Part shown: piece after piece, positions 52,790 to 61,660 of the stretch | How positions within the stretch are numbered: the first letter of the stretch is position 1 | Layout: every line of letters starts with the position of its first letter | DNA from: Roseovarius indicus | GTDB taxonomy: Bacteria > Pseudomonadota > Alphaproteobacteria > Rhodobacterales > Rhodobacteraceae | Length of the DNA stretch: 64,000 nt | Assembly (NCBI RefSeq): GCF_008728195.1 | Contig: NZ_CP031598.1 | Location: forward strand, 4,154,001 to 4,218,000 | Direction of reading: 5' to 3' | Notes under the pieces: model-generated | Database searches by the model: none | Seen by the model: only the letters and a program-made list of their open reading frames with translations | Told to the model about the DNA's origin: nothing | Translations under genes and position numbers: made by a program

Positions 52790-53461
52790 ATGGCTGGAGA
52801 AATTCCTGATCTTCACGTCCAGGAACGCACGGGGACAGGCAAGGGCGCCGCTCGTGCAGTGCGCCGCGAGCACATGGTTCCGGGTATCGTTTTCGGGGGC
52901 GACGTAGATCCGCTTCCCGTGAAAATGCCGTTCAACGTCCTGCTCAAGAAGCTGAAAGACGGTCGCTTCAAGTCGACCCTCTTCAACCTCAAGGTGGACG
53001 GGCATGAAGACGTCCGCGTCATCTGCCGCGACGTGCAGCGCGACATCGTGAAAGACCTGCCGACGCATTTCGACCTGATGCGCCTGCGCCGGAACACCAA
53101 GATCAACCTGTTCATCCCCGTCGAGTTCGTCGGCGAGGAAGAAGCCCCCGGCATCCGCCGCGGCGGCGTGCTCACCGTGATCCGCGGCGAGATCGAGTTG
53201 ATCGTGACCGCCGGCGACATCCCCGAGAAGGTCACCGTCGACCTCTCCGCGCTGGATATCGGCGACACCGTCACCATCAGCCAGGTCGACCTTCCGGCGG
53301 GCACCAAGCCCACCATCGATCGTGACTTCGTGATCTGCAACGTGTCGGCCCCGTCGGCGCTGCAAGCCGAGGAAGACGAGGAAGAAGCCGAGGCGGACGA
53401 AGTGCCGACCGTCGGCGACGAGGAAGGTGGCGAAGACGCCGCCGAGGGCGCAGAAGAGTAA
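52790..53461 (+). CDS. rplY: 50S ribosomal protein L25/Ctc
   Basis: 223 residues from ATG 52790, the CTC (long) form. The N-terminal 5S-rRNA-binding domain has [23 protein letters not shown], and the C-terminal TL5 beta domain runs from about 105 to 190. A Glu/Asp-rich tail of about 30 residues ends the protein, as in other alphaproteobacteria. A strong terminator follows at once. Confidence 0.95.
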   Translation: MAGEIPDLHVQERTGTGKGAARAVRREHMVPGIVFGGDVDPLPVKMPFNVLLKKLKDGRFKSTLFNLKVDGHEDVRVICRDVQRDIVKDLPTHFDLMRLRRNTKINLFIPVEFVGEEEAPGIRRGGVLTVIRGEIELIVTAGDIPEKVTVDLSALDIGDTVTISQVDLPAGTKPTIDRDFVICNVSAPSALQAEEDEEEAEADEVPTVGDEEGGEDAAEGAEE

Positions 53462-53485
53462 GTCCTCCCCTTCCGACCGCATTCG

Positions 53486-53526
53486 AACGCGGGGTCTGCG
53501 ATGGCAGGCCCCGCGTTTTTCTTTTG
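53486..53526 (+). terminator. Intrinsic terminator of rplY
   Basis: AACGCGGGGTCTGC (53486-53499) pairs with GCAGGCCCCGCGTT (53504-53517) over a GATG loop, followed by TTTTTCTTTTG. A very strong Rho-independent terminator 24 bases after the rplY stop, so pth has its own promoter. Confidence 0.9.
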
Positions 53527-53612
53527 CCCGGGCGCGGCTTTCGGCCCGGGTGTTGATTTACCCCCCTCCCCGCCCTACACCTCTCCCAACTCGAAACGGG
53601 CGGGGCACACCC

Positions 53613-54317
53613 ATGCAGATCTTCGCGGGGCTCGGCAATCCGGGCCCGAAATACGCCGGCAACCGGCACAATATCGGCTTCATGGCACTCGACCGTATCG
53701 CCGAAGAGCACGGCTTCAGCCCGTGGAAAGCCCGCTTCCAGGGCGAGGTCGCCGAGGGCCGTCTCGGCTCCGAAAAGGTGATCCTCCTGAAACCCTCCAC
53801 CTTCATGAACCTCTCCGGCCAGTCGGTGGGCGAGGCCATGCGCTTCTACAAGCTGGAACCGGAAGACGTCACCGTCTTCCACGACGAGCTCGACCTCGCC
53901 CCCGGCAAGCTCAAGGTCAAGACCGGCGGCGGCCACGCCGGCCATAATGGCCTGCGCTCGATGCATGCCCATATCGGCGAGAACTACCGCCGCGTCCGCC
54001 TCGGCATCGGCCACCCGGGCCGCAAGGACCTCGTCAGCCACTATGTCCTGCACGATTTCGCCAAGGCCGACCAGGACTGGCTCGACGACCTCATGCGCGG
54101 CATCGCCGAGGGCGCCCCCGAGCTGGCCGAAGGCCGCAACGACAAGTTCCTCAACGCCGTGGCGCTGCGCACCGCCCCCGCCCGCGCCTCGAAGACCGAA
54201 GCCAAGCCGAAGCCGGCCGACACCGCCCCCGAACCGAAGTCCGCCCCCGAACCCGAGGCGGACCCCGAGGCCGAAACCCGCTCCCCCCTTCAGAAACTGG
54301 TCGACAAGTTCCGCTGA
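53613..54317 (+). CDS. pth: Peptidyl-tRNA hydrolase
   Basis: 234 residues from ATG 53613. Active-site segments: [20 protein letters not shown] near 4-23 with catalytic His and Asn, [13 protein letters not shown] near 66, [14 protein letters not shown] near 90 and [13 protein letters not shown] near 107. It releases stalled peptidyl-tRNA. The C-terminus has an extra 45-residue Pro/Glu/Ala tail ([16 protein letters not shown]), longer than the E. coli enzyme and common in related bacteria. It ends with [11 protein letters not shown], perhaps an interaction helix. Confidence 0.95.
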   Translation: MQIFAGLGNPGPKYAGNRHNIGFMALDRIAEEHGFSPWKARFQGEVAEGRLGSEKVILLKPSTFMNLSGQSVGEAMRFYKLEPEDVTVFHDELDLAPGKLKVKTGGGHAGHNGLRSMHAHIGENYRRVRLGIGHPGRKDLVSHYVLHDFAKADQDWLDDLMRGIAEGAPELAEGRNDKFLNAVALRTAPARASKTEAKPKPADTAPEPKSAPEPEADPEAETRSPLQKLVDKFR

Positions 54318-54386
54318 CGCGCCGCCGCGTCACGCTGGACAGGCAGCGCCCGCCCTGCTTTCCTGCCCCGAAAGGGAGGGCCGGCC

Positions 54387-55550
54387 ATGCGCACCATTCT
54401 GAAATGGCTCCTGCGGATCCTGCTGGCCTTCGTGCTGGCGGCCGTCGCCGTGGGCATCTGGAAGCGAGAGGAGATCACCCGCCTCCTCGCCGTCAACAGC
54501 CTCTTCGCCGAAGAGAAGATCGTCACCAACTTCTCGCACATGAACGGCGCCTTCCTGACCACGCCGGTCGCGCGCGGCGAGACGCCCGTCACCCCCCTGC
54601 CCGACGGCCCCGACGCCACCCTGCCCGAAGACATCGGCACCTGGATCGACGACCGCACCGTCACCTCGCTCCTCGTCCTCAAGAATGGCGAGGTCGTCCA
54701 CGAAAGCTACCATCAGGGCACCGGCACCGACGACCGCCGGATCAGCTGGTCGATGGCGAAAAGCTTCCTCTCGGTCCTCCTCGGCATCGTGATGGAGGAA
54801 GGCCATATCGACTCCCTCGACGACCCCGTCGCCAAATACGCCCCCCTGCTGAAAGACAGCGCCTATGACGGCGCCACCATCCGCAACGTGCTCCAGATGA
54901 CCAGCGGCGTGAAATTCGACGAGGATTACCTCGACTACAATTCCGACATCAACCGCATGGGCCGCGTCCTCGCCCTCGGCGGCACGATGGACGGCTTCGC
55001 CGCCGGCCTCAAGGAACGCGACGCCGAACCTGGGGAACGCTGGCACTACGTCTCGATCGACACACACGTCCTCGGCATGATCATCCGCGGCGCCACCGGC
55101 CGCGACATCCCCTCGCTCCTGTCGGAGAAGGTCATCGCGCCGCTCGGCCTCGAACAGCCGCCCTACTACATCACCGACGGCGAAGGCGTGGCCTTCGTCC
55201 TGGGCGGGCTCAACATGACCACCCGCGACTATGCCCGCTTCGGCCTGATGGTCGAACAGGGCGGCACGCTCGACGGCCGCCGCATCGTATCCGAAGACTG
55301 GCTGACAGAGTCCACCACCCCCAGCGCCCCCACCGAGCCCGGCGCCATCGGATACGGCTACCAATGGTGGATCCCGAAAGGCGCCGAACCCGGCATCTCC
55401 CTCGCCCGCGGCATCTATGGCCAGTACATCTATATCGACCGCGCCCGCGACGTCGTCATCGTCACCACCGCCGCCGACCGGCAGTTCCGCGAAGACGGCG
55501 TGCACGACGCCAACATCGCCATGTTCCGCGCCATCGCCAAAGGCCTCTGA
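54387..55550 (+). CDS. Serine beta-lactamase-family hydrolase (class C-like)
   Basis: 387 residues with an N-terminal membrane anchor (ILKWLLRILLAFVLAAVAVG at 4-23). The SxxK motif is SMAKSFLSV near 129 with the nucleophile Ser. The Tyr motif is DYNSDINR or YVSIDTHV near 210, and no clear HTG/KTG-type triad is seen, so the third motif is uncertain. Such proteins are penicillin-binding-like esterases or peptidases rather than resistance enzymes. It is anchored facing the periplasm. Confidence 0.82.
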   Translation: MRTILKWLLRILLAFVLAAVAVGIWKREEITRLLAVNSLFAEEKIVTNFSHMNGAFLTTPVARGETPVTPLPDGPDATLPEDIGTWIDDRTVTSLLVLKNGEVVHESYHQGTGTDDRRISWSMAKSFLSVLLGIVMEEGHIDSLDDPVAKYAPLLKDSAYDGATIRNVLQMTSGVKFDEDYLDYNSDINRMGRVLALGGTMDGFAAGLKERDAEPGERWHYVSIDTHVLGMIIRGATGRDIPSLLSEKVIAPLGLEQPPYYITDGEGVAFVLGGLNMTTRDYARFGLMVEQGGTLDGRRIVSEDWLTESTTPSAPTEPGAIGYGYQWWIPKGAEPGISLARGIYGQYIYIDRARDVVIVTTAADRQFREDGVHDANIAMFRAIAKGL

Positions 55551-55656
55551 ACCCCGCTTGCCCCGCCGCCCGGCCTGCTGTTACATGGCCCGCGAATATC
55601 CAGCCTGCCTTCGCCAGCCAGATGACGAACATTCAAGCCATGAGAAGGGGCAAGAC

Positions 55657-55977
55657 ATGAGTTTCATTGCAATGAACCGGTTCAAGGTACGCGCCGGGTC
55701 CGAGGGCGATTTCGAAGAGGTCTGGCGCTCGCGCGAAAGCCGCCTGAAAGAGGTGCCGGGCTTCAAGGAGTTCCGCCTGCTGAAAGGTCCCGAGGGCGAC
55801 GGCTATCGCCTCTATTCCAGCCACGTGATCTGGGCCACCCGCGAAGACTTCGAAGCCTGGACCAAGTCCGACGCCTTCCGCGAGGCCCACAAGAACGCCG
55901 GCCAGTCCTCGACCAAGGACGCCCTGATGGGCCCGCCCCAGTTCGAAGGCTTCGAAACCGTCCTGCACGAAGGCTGA
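55657..55977 (+). CDS. Antibiotic biosynthesis monooxygenase-family protein
   Basis: 106 residues, a ferredoxin-like ABM fold. It begins SFIAMNRFKVRAGSEGDFEEVW and contains SHVIWATREDFEAWTKSDAF, much like HmoB/IsdG-type heme-degrading monooxygenases (an Asn and Trp, and a His near 74). The start has AAGGGG 12 bases upstream. It may release iron from heme, though a general ABM role cannot be excluded. Confidence 0.8.
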   Translation: MSFIAMNRFKVRAGSEGDFEEVWRSRESRLKEVPGFKEFRLLKGPEGDGYRLYSSHVIWATREDFEAWTKSDAFREAHKNAGQSSTKDALMGPPQFEGFETVLHEG

Positions 55978-56055
55978 GGCCTGCCGAAACACTCTCTCGC
56001 GCGGCTTGTCTCGCCGCGCGAATACGCTAGGCTCGACGCGCGAAAGGAGCCCGCG

Positions 56056-56430
56056 ATGATCGAGAAAGACCCTGCCGTCAACGTGCTCGGCGGCGCGTTG
56101 GCCCACTGCTCGGATGATCCCGTCACCGGTTTTTTCCGCGACGGCCACTGCAACACCTGCGCCGAGGACCAGGGCAGCCACACGGTCTGTGCCCTGATGA
56201 CCGCCGAATTCCTCGCCTATTCCAAGTATGTCGGCAACGACCTCAGCACCCCGCGCCCCGAGTTCGGCTTTGCCGGGCTCAAGCCGGGCGACCAGTGGTG
56301 CCTCTGCGCCGCCCGCTTCCTGCAGGCCCATGACGAAGGCTGCGCGCCGCAGGTCCGGCTCGAGGCCACGCATGAACGCGCCCTCGATATCGTGCCGCTC
56401 GACGTCCTGAAACAGCACGTCCCGAGCTGA
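56056..56430 (+). CDS. DUF2237 family protein
   Basis: 124 residues that match the family pattern closely: NVLGGALAHCSDDPVTGFFRDG near 9, CNTCAEDQGSHTVCAL near 32 and STPRPEFGFAGLKPGDQWC near 63. Several cysteines are conserved. The family is widespread and of unknown function. It has its own ribosome site (GAAAGGAG) and stands alone. Confidence 0.88.
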   Translation: MIEKDPAVNVLGGALAHCSDDPVTGFFRDGHCNTCAEDQGSHTVCALMTAEFLAYSKYVGNDLSTPRPEFGFAGLKPGDQWCLCAARFLQAHDEGCAPQVRLEATHERALDIVPLDVLKQHVPS

Positions 56431-56522
56431 ATTTAACCACCACCCCGAACAATTTCGCAGCTCTTGCGTTGTGCCACGCAAGCCGGCCTTGGGCCGGACA
56501 AAACAACAATCAAGGTGGTGCA

Positions 56523-57125
56523 ATGTTTCCATGGCTGTCGGAAAACGCCAGTTCAGTGCAGGCGATCGCGTCGGTGACCTCGGCAGTGATCTGGCTGGTC
56601 TATCTGCAAATTCTCGTCGGCGGTATCCGCCGCAGCAAACGCGCCTGGCTCAGCATCAATCGCGGCGCCGGGAGCGGCATGGACGCGCATGTGCTGATCT
56701 CGAACCTCAGCAACGAGCCGGTTTACCTGCGCGATATCCTGATGAAGGTCAGGACGGGGGATGAAACCAAGCAGGCTTTCATCACGGAGCGTCAGGAATA
56801 CGCGCGCGAAGACCTCGACACCGCCCTCAGCGGCACTCTGCAAGGCCCGCTTCAGGGGGGCGATTACAGAAGCCTCGGCGACCTGCACGAGATTTTCGCC
56901 CGCGCCGGCGTGTCGACGGACGCCGAGGAAATCGACAAGATCGACGAGATCGAGTTCGTGGCCTTCGGCGCCACCCATACCACGGCAGGCGCCTGCAAGC
57001 GCTATCGCATGAGCCGCGACGACCAGGGCCAGACGCAGCTTGACCCGACGCGGATGCAGACCCGCCGCCTGTCTCGCTGGCGCTGTCGCCGGATCGCCAA
57101 ACGGGCGGCGCAAGAAGCGGCGTGA
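56523..57125 (+). CDS. Hypothetical single-helix membrane protein
   Basis: 200 residues from ATG 56523. Residues 10-33 form one membrane helix (QAIASVTSAVIWLVYLQILV), followed by a soluble domain with beta strands (DAHVLISNLSNEPVYLRDIL) and a basic C-terminus (RRLSRWRCRRIAKRAA). No family recognised. Likely an inner-membrane protein with a cytoplasmic domain. Confidence 0.75.
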   Translation: MFPWLSENASSVQAIASVTSAVIWLVYLQILVGGIRRSKRAWLSINRGAGSGMDAHVLISNLSNEPVYLRDILMKVRTGDETKQAFITERQEYAREDLDTALSGTLQGPLQGGDYRSLGDLHEIFARAGVSTDAEEIDKIDEIEFVAFGATHTTAGACKRYRMSRDDQGQTQLDPTRMQTRRLSRWRCRRIAKRAAQEAA

Positions 57126-57174
57126 CGCCCGGCGCCCGGCGGTTTAGCATTCCGTAAACCGCGAAGGGGGAACC

Positions 57175-57570
57175 ATGGCCACCGTTACACTGATCACCGA
57201 TGAAGAGGCCTCGCCCGAGGTCCGCGCCGTCTTCGACGACATCCGCACCACCCGCGGTTCAGACTTTGTTAACAATTTCTGGCGGGCTCTGGCCCATGAC
57301 CCCGCGCTCCTCAAGGCGACCTGGGACAGGCTGAAAGACGTGATGGCCCCGGGCGCCCTCGACCCGCTGGTCAAGGAGATCGTCTATATCGCCGTCTCGG
57401 CCAGCAATGGCTGCGAATATTGCTGCCATTCCCACACCGCCTCGGCCCGCGCCAAGGGCATGACCGACGCCATGTACGGCGAGCTTCTGTCGGTCATCGG
57501 CATGGCCAACCAGACCAACGCCGTGGTCAACGCCATGCAGGTGCCCGTCGACGAGGAATTCAAGGCGTAA
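57175..57570 (+). CDS. Carboxymuconolactone decarboxylase/AhpD-like protein
   Basis: 131 residues, all-helical. The redox motif region is NGCEYCCHSHTASARAKG near 78-95, with CxxC-His as in AhpD alkylhydroperoxidases. It starts MATVTLITDEEASPEVRAVF. These small enzymes often protect against peroxides; here the partner is not evident. A hairpin terminator follows and is shared with the converging slipin gene. Confidence 0.87.
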   Translation: MATVTLITDEEASPEVRAVFDDIRTTRGSDFVNNFWRALAHDPALLKATWDRLKDVMAPGALDPLVKEIVYIAVSASNGCEYCCHSHTASARAKGMTDAMYGELLSVIGMANQTNAVVNAMQVPVDEEFKA

Positions 57571-57582
57571 GCCCATGAAAAA

Positions 57583-57609
57583 CCCGGCCCGGATATGCTC
57601 CGGGCCGGG
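57583..57609 (-). terminator. Terminator between CMD and slipin genes
   Basis: CCCGGCCCGG (57583-57592) and CCGGGCCGGG (57600-57609) form a perfect 10-base stem. On the minus strand it is followed by TTTTTCATGG, so it best ends the slipin transcript, and it may act for both directions. Confidence 0.85.
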
Positions 57610-57615
57610 CTGTCT

Positions 57616-58767
57616 TCACCTGTCGCGCAGCCGCACGATATCGGTCATCAGGCCTTCCGTCCCGTTGTGAACGGTCAGCCGCTCGACCTTGCCGGCGATG
57701 CTTTCCAGCGCCTCCAGCTCCTTCAGCCGCAGCATGACCGGGTTCTCGGCCATCACCTTGGCGGTGTTCAGAAGCGACCGCGTTGCGTTCGTCTCTTCCC
57801 GCCGCCGGATGACGTTGGCCTCGGCCTCTTTCTCGGCCGCGACCACCCGGTTCAGGATCTCGCGCATCTCGCCGGGCAGGATCACGTCCTTCAGGGCGAT
57901 CTCCCCCACCTCGAGCCCGATACGCGCCATCTCTGCCCGCACCGCTTTCGCGGCCTCGGCATCGACGGTCACCTTTTCCGCCAGCAGCCGGTCGAGCGTC
58001 AGCGCGCCCAGCGTCCGCCGGAAGGCCAGCTGCAGCGCCCGGTGAAGCGCTTCCTCGAAGTCCTTCACCGCGCTCACCGCCCGCTCCGGGTCAACAACCC
58101 GGAACTCGGCGGTCAGGTTGACCCGGATGGTGACCCGGTCCTTGGTCAGGATCTCCTGACCGGTGACCTCGTGGGTCCGCAGCCGAAGGTCGACATGCTT
58201 GACCGCCACGCGCCGGCCCAGCTTCCAGAAGGCGTGGGTCCCGGGGGCAAGCCGCCCTTTCAGAACCCCGTCCACCGTCAGCATCCCGACATGCCCCTCG
58301 TCCACTTCGGTGGCTTGAAAGGCAGCGGTCAGCCCCGCCCGCACCAGCCGGTTGGCCAGCGCCGTGGGAACGGCCAGCGTGTCGCCCACCGCGACGGTTT
58401 CCACCGCCCACGGCCCGGCATCGGCCCAGAAAACCTCGCGGGTCTCGGGCAGAAGCACCGTATGCGGCACCCCGTCCCGCAGAACCACCAGCACCTCGGC
58501 CTCCCCTGCCCGAAGGTCGGTCAGGTGGGTCTCGGCCAGGTCCGGCCGCTCCCGCAGAAGCGCATCCTTGTAGTCGGACGTGAACCGGAGATAGGCCAGA
58601 TCATGGGTCTCGAGCTGCGTCTTGCCGCGCCGGATACGGTGCTCACCGGGGCCGAGAATCGTGTCGATCCGCCCCTTGCGCAGCACCAGCACACGCTCGT
58701 TTTCCATCACGGTGACCCGGGTCAGCCCGGCCCCCCATTCGATCAGTCGGATCAGTATATCGATCAT
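57616..58767 (-). CDS. SPFH/Band 7 slipin-family protein
   Basis: 383 residues. It starts with a hydrophobic segment (MIDILIRLIEWGAGLTRVTV) and continues with a Band 7/SPFH domain: ENERVLVLRKGRIDTILGPG near 22, then KDRVTIRVNLTAEFRVVDPE near 215 and EEALHRALQLAFRRTLGALT near 245. The C-terminal part is a coiled coil (AAEKEAEANVIRRREET). Slipins organise membrane microdomains and often pair with NfeD; none is adjacent. It is longer than usual at the N-terminus, with an extra inserted segment near 90-190. Confidence 0.85.
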   Translation of the reverse strand: MIDILIRLIEWGAGLTRVTVMENERVLVLRKGRIDTILGPGEHRIRRGKTQLETHDLAYLRFTSDYKDALLRERPDLAETHLTDLRAGEAEVLVVLRDGVPHTVLLPETREVFWADAGPWAVETVAVGDTLAVPTALANRLVRAGLTAAFQATEVDEGHVGMLTVDGVLKGRLAPGTHAFWKLGRRVAVKHVDLRLRTHEVTGQEILTKDRVTIRVNLTAEFRVVDPERAVSAVKDFEEALHRALQLAFRRTLGALTLDRLLAEKVTVDAEAAKAVRAEMARIGLEVGEIALKDVILPGEMREILNRVVAAEKEAEANVIRRREETNATRSLLNTAKVMAENPVMLRLKELEALESIAGKVERLTVHNGTEGLMTDIVRLRDR

Positions 58768-59129
58768 GGTTCATCTCCTTCTTTCGTCGTCCTATCGTCG
58801 TCGCAAGATGCGATCTCCTTTTGGTTTCAGTATGTTGGGCCGGAATGGCCGCAGGTGTGATGCCCCCGTGTCCGAAGGCGTGAATACGGGATCCGAAGCC
58901 GCCCCGCGCCATGGCAGCGCGCGGGAGAAAGGCGAGCGGGCGCGCGGCAACCCGGCGCGCTCGCCCATCCTTGCGGACGGTCTCGCGGGCCGGATTGCGG
59001 CGCCACCATCATCCCCGCCCCGGCACGCGGCCAGAGCAGCGGCAGTCCTTTGTCGTCCGCCCCCGAAGGTGCAGGCAACGCCGGGCCGCCCCTGCCGAGG
59101 CAACCCCGGACCCCTATTTGGAGCCGTCC

Positions 59130-59160
59130 TTCAACGGCGGAGGGGAGTCGAACCCCAGGC
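59130..59160 (-). other. Isolated tRNA T-arm fragment
   Basis: On the minus strand GGGG-TTCGACT-CCCC is a canonical T arm at 59142-59156, followed by TCCGCCG. There is no D or anticodon arm before it, because the other tRNA-like piece ends only 23 bases away. It is a truncated tRNA remnant. Confidence 0.45.
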
Positions 59161-59179
59161 TTGGTAGGCCTTTACCCAT

Positions 59180-59252
59180 GACAATGGCAGGACTCGAACC
59201 TGCTACACCCCGATTATTGGTCGAGTGCTCTACCTGGATGAGCTACATTGAT
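59180..59252 (-). other. tRNA-like sequence with degenerate acceptor and anticodon loop
   Basis: Read on the minus strand it folds as a 73-base cloverleaf: acceptor ATCAATG against CATTGTC (5 of 7 pairs), T8-A9 present, D stem GCTC/GAGC, anticodon stem CTCGA/TCGGG, loop CCAATAA, T stem and loop GCAGG-TTCGAGT-CCTGC intact. Position 33 is C instead of T and the anticodon reads AAU; no CCA is encoded. It looks like a decayed tRNA, or one with unusual decoding. Confidence 0.5.
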
Positions 59253-59482
59253 CCAATGGCACCTAAAGCCATCCCCTCACGACGGTTTGGCCCTGGCATA
59301 CGGGTCCGGCAGCGCCGTCCGCACCGGGGGAACATGGTCAGCTCCGCCCGCTAGGGTCCGATCCGCCCGATCGGGAGGCCGGGTTTACCGCTAACACCCC
59401 GAGTCGGCCTACAGGCTTGTTTGACCACCCAAAACGCTCGTGATCTTCGCGCAACAAAATTGCCCATTAGGGTAATAAACGC

Positions 59483-59516
59483 AAAAATGCGCCCCGGCCA
59501 GACAGCGGGGGCGCAT
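59483..59516 (-). terminator. Intrinsic terminator of trpB
   Basis: ATGCGCCCC (59487-59495) pairs with GGGGCGCAT (59508-59516). On the minus strand the stem is followed by TTTTTGC, so it ends the trpB transcript 39 bases after the stop. Confidence 0.88.
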
Positions 59517-59554
59517 CTTTCCGCGCCTTTCGGCGCAACAAATTTCAGGCGGAC

Positions 59555-60784
59555 TCAGTCGTCCTCGTCCATCCCGAAGCCAAGATGCTTGGCGACGGTG
59601 AAGATGTCCTTGTCGCCCCGCCCGCACATGTTCATGCAGATGATGTGATCTGCCGGCAGCTCCGGCGCGATCTTCATCACATGCGCCAGCGCGTGACAGG
59701 GCTCGAGCGCGGGGATGATCCCCTCCTTCTCGCAGCTGAGCTGGAACGCCTCCAGCGCCTCCTTGTCGGTGATCGCCACGTATTCGGCCCGGCCGGTGTC
59801 GTGCAGCCAGCTGTGCTCCGGCCCGATCCCCGGGTAATCGAGACCGGCCGAAATCGAATAGCCTTCCAGGATCTGCCCGTCATCGTCCTGCAGCAGGTAG
59901 GTCCGGTTGCCATGCAGCACCCCCGGCCGCCCGCCGGTCAGGCTGGCACAATGCTCCATCTCGTCATTCACGCCCTTGCCGCCGGCCTCGACGCCGATGA
60001 TCCGTACCTCCTTGTCGTCGAGGAACGGGTAGAACAGCCCCATCGCGTTCGACCCGCCGCCGATCGCGGCGATGATCGTGTCGGGCAGCCGACCTTCGGC
60101 GGCCTGCATCTGTTCCTTGGCTTCCTTGCCGATGATCGACTGGAAGTCGCGCACCATCGCCGGATAGGGGTGCGGCCCCGCCACCGTGCCGATGCAGTAG
60201 AACGTGTCGCGCACGTTGGTCACCCAGTCGCGCAGCGCATCGTTCATCGCGTCCTTCAGCGTGCCCCGCCCGGAGGTCACCGGCACCACCTCGGCGCCCA
60301 GAAGCTTCATCCGGAACACGTTGGGCCGCTGCCGTTCCACGTCATGCGCGCCCATGTAGACCACGCATTTCAGCCCGAACTTGGCACAGACCGTCGCCGT
60401 CGCCACGCCATGCTGCCCGGCGCCCGTCTCGGCGATGATCCGGGTCTTGCCCATCCGCCGCGCCAGCAGGATCTGCCCCAGCACGTTGTTGATCTTGTGC
60501 GCCCCGGTATGGTTCAGCTCGTCCCGCTTGAGATAGATCTTCGCCCCGCCCAGGTGCTCGGTCAGCCCGGCCGCATAATAAAGCGGGCTGGGGCGGCCGA
60601 CGTAATGGGTCCACAAGTCATTCATCTCGTCCCAGAACGACTGGTCGGTCTTGGCCTTCTCGTACTGCTCTTCCAGTTCCAGGATCAGCGGCATCAGCGT
60701 TTCCGACACGAAACGCCCGCCGAATTGCCCGAACCGGCCCTTTTCGTCGGGCCCGGTCATGAAGGAGTTGAAAAGGTCGTTCAT
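59555..60784 (-). CDS. trpB: Tryptophan synthase beta subunit
   Basis: 409 residues from ATG 60784; an upstream extension of the frame to 60988 lies in repeat sequence. PLP Lys motif [17 protein letters not shown] near 84-100, [13 protein letters not shown] near 111, the phosphate loop [11 protein letters not shown] near 233, and the C-terminal CGRGDKDIF are all present. It condenses indole with serine. It belongs to the minus-strand block rpsA-ihfB-lapA-trpF-methyltransferase-trpB, with a 216-base gap before it holding a repeat. Confidence 0.97.
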   Translation of the reverse strand: MNDLFNSFMTGPDEKGRFGQFGGRFVSETLMPLILELEEQYEKAKTDQSFWDEMNDLWTHYVGRPSPLYYAAGLTEHLGGAKIYLKRDELNHTGAHKINNVLGQILLARRMGKTRIIAETGAGQHGVATATVCAKFGLKCVVYMGAHDVERQRPNVFRMKLLGAEVVPVTSGRGTLKDAMNDALRDWVTNVRDTFYCIGTVAGPHPYPAMVRDFQSIIGKEAKEQMQAAEGRLPDTIIAAIGGGSNAMGLFYPFLDDKEVRIIGVEAGGKGVNDEMEHCASLTGGRPGVLHGNRTYLLQDDDGQILEGYSISAGLDYPGIGPEHSWLHDTGRAEYVAITDKEALEAFQLSCEKEGIIPALEPCHALAHVMKIAPELPADHIICMNMCGRGDKDIFTVAKHLGFGMDEDD

Positions 60785-60910
60785 GGCTTGGTCTTCCCTT
60801 GTCTCACCGCGCTTGAATATGGGACGCGGCCGGGTTTTTCCAGAGGTTTCCTGCCGCATCCCCGCCTTTCTGCACGACGAGCGGAGCGCTCGGGGGTCAT
60901 CACCACCCAA

Positions 60911-60987
60911 GGCTTCTTCTGGCCGAAAATATCCCGGGGGAGACGTTGAAACCCGACCGGGTTTCAACGGCGGGGGCAGCGCCCCCA
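60911..60987 (-). repeat. Intergenic repeat and hairpins after methyltransferase gene
   Basis: GGCTTCTTCTGGCCGAAAAT opens at 60911 and resembles the right arm at 13585. Next to it CGTTGAAACCC (60944-60954) pairs perfectly with GGGTTTCAACG (60959-60969) over a GACC loop, and GGGGGC/GCCCCC forms another hairpin near 60973-60987. It lies just downstream of the methyltransferase stop on the minus strand and so probably terminates that transcript. Confidence 0.6.
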
Positions 60988-61000
60988 CGACGTCCGGACA

Positions 61001-61624
61001 TCAGAGCATCTTCACCACGTAGGCGCGCGACCACAGGTCCGGCTCGCCCAGAAGGAATGGCAGGAAGGGCGGCGTGACATGGGCCACCTCCCAGACACCG
61101 TCGGCGGCGAGCTTCTCCATCACCGGCGGAAAGCCCTGATCCACATAGGAATGTTCGAGCAGGTTGAAGACGCCATAGCCCCCGGGCCGCGTGACCCGTG
61201 CCAGGTGCGTAAGCGTCGAGGCCGGCGCGTGGCCGGGCCCGAAGGACCCGACGCAGACGAAGCCTGCGAAATGGTCGTCGGCATAGGGCAGCTTGGTGCC
61301 CATATCGGCCTGCTCGAACCCGGAATAGGCGCCGGTCTTGTCGGCCAGCGCCATCATCTCCTTCGAGATGTCGCAGCCGAAGACATGCATGTAACCCATC
61401 ACCATCAGCGTTTCGCCCACCAGCCCGGTGCCGCAGCCCGCGTCGAGGATCGGCCCCTTGGTGCGCCCGATATAGCTGGCCAGAAGGCCCGCCCCCAGCG
61501 CCGGAAGGCGGAACCCCTTGGCAAGGTTGTCGGCGTCATAGCTGCCCGACCAGTCGTCATAGAGCGTGCGGGCTTCGTCGGGGTTCTTGGCGCCGTAGAC
61601 GCCATCGAGATCCTCGCTTTTCAT
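61001..61624 (-). CDS. Class I SAM-dependent methyltransferase
   Basis: 207 residues. SAM motif I is ILDAGCGTGLVGETLM near 59-74; motif II is FGCDISKEMMALA near 82; post-motif ADMGTKLPYADDHFAGFVC near 105. The start is KSEDLDGVYGAKNPDEARTLYDDWSGSYD, as in Williams-Beuren/UbiE-like small-molecule methyltransferases. Inserted between trpF and trpB. Substrate unknown. Confidence 0.88.
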   Translation of the reverse strand: MKSEDLDGVYGAKNPDEARTLYDDWSGSYDADNLAKGFRLPALGAGLLASYIGRTKGPILDAGCGTGLVGETLMVMGYMHVFGCDISKEMMALADKTGAYSGFEQADMGTKLPYADDHFAGFVCVGSFGPGHAPASTLTHLARVTRPGGYGVFNLLEHSYVDQGFPPVMEKLAADGVWEVAHVTPPFLPFLLGEPDLWSRAYVVKML

Positions 61625-61660
61625 CGGCAGTTTCTCCTTGGCTTGCAGGGTCGGGCGCTG

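Larger units (their letters stand above)
58768..59554. other. Spacer between slipin and trpB with tRNA-like remnants
   Basis: 787 bases without a supported protein gene. Open frames here read through tRNA T-arm sequences. The stretch 58850-59100 is GC-rich with no motif. Contents I can name: two tRNA-like pieces at 59130-59252 and the trpB terminator at 59483-59516. Confidence 0.6.

Noticed and set aside
58911..59354. A 147-residue plus-strand protein
   Set aside because: Its most conserved-looking parts are translations of tRNA T arms, a well-known annotation artefact.
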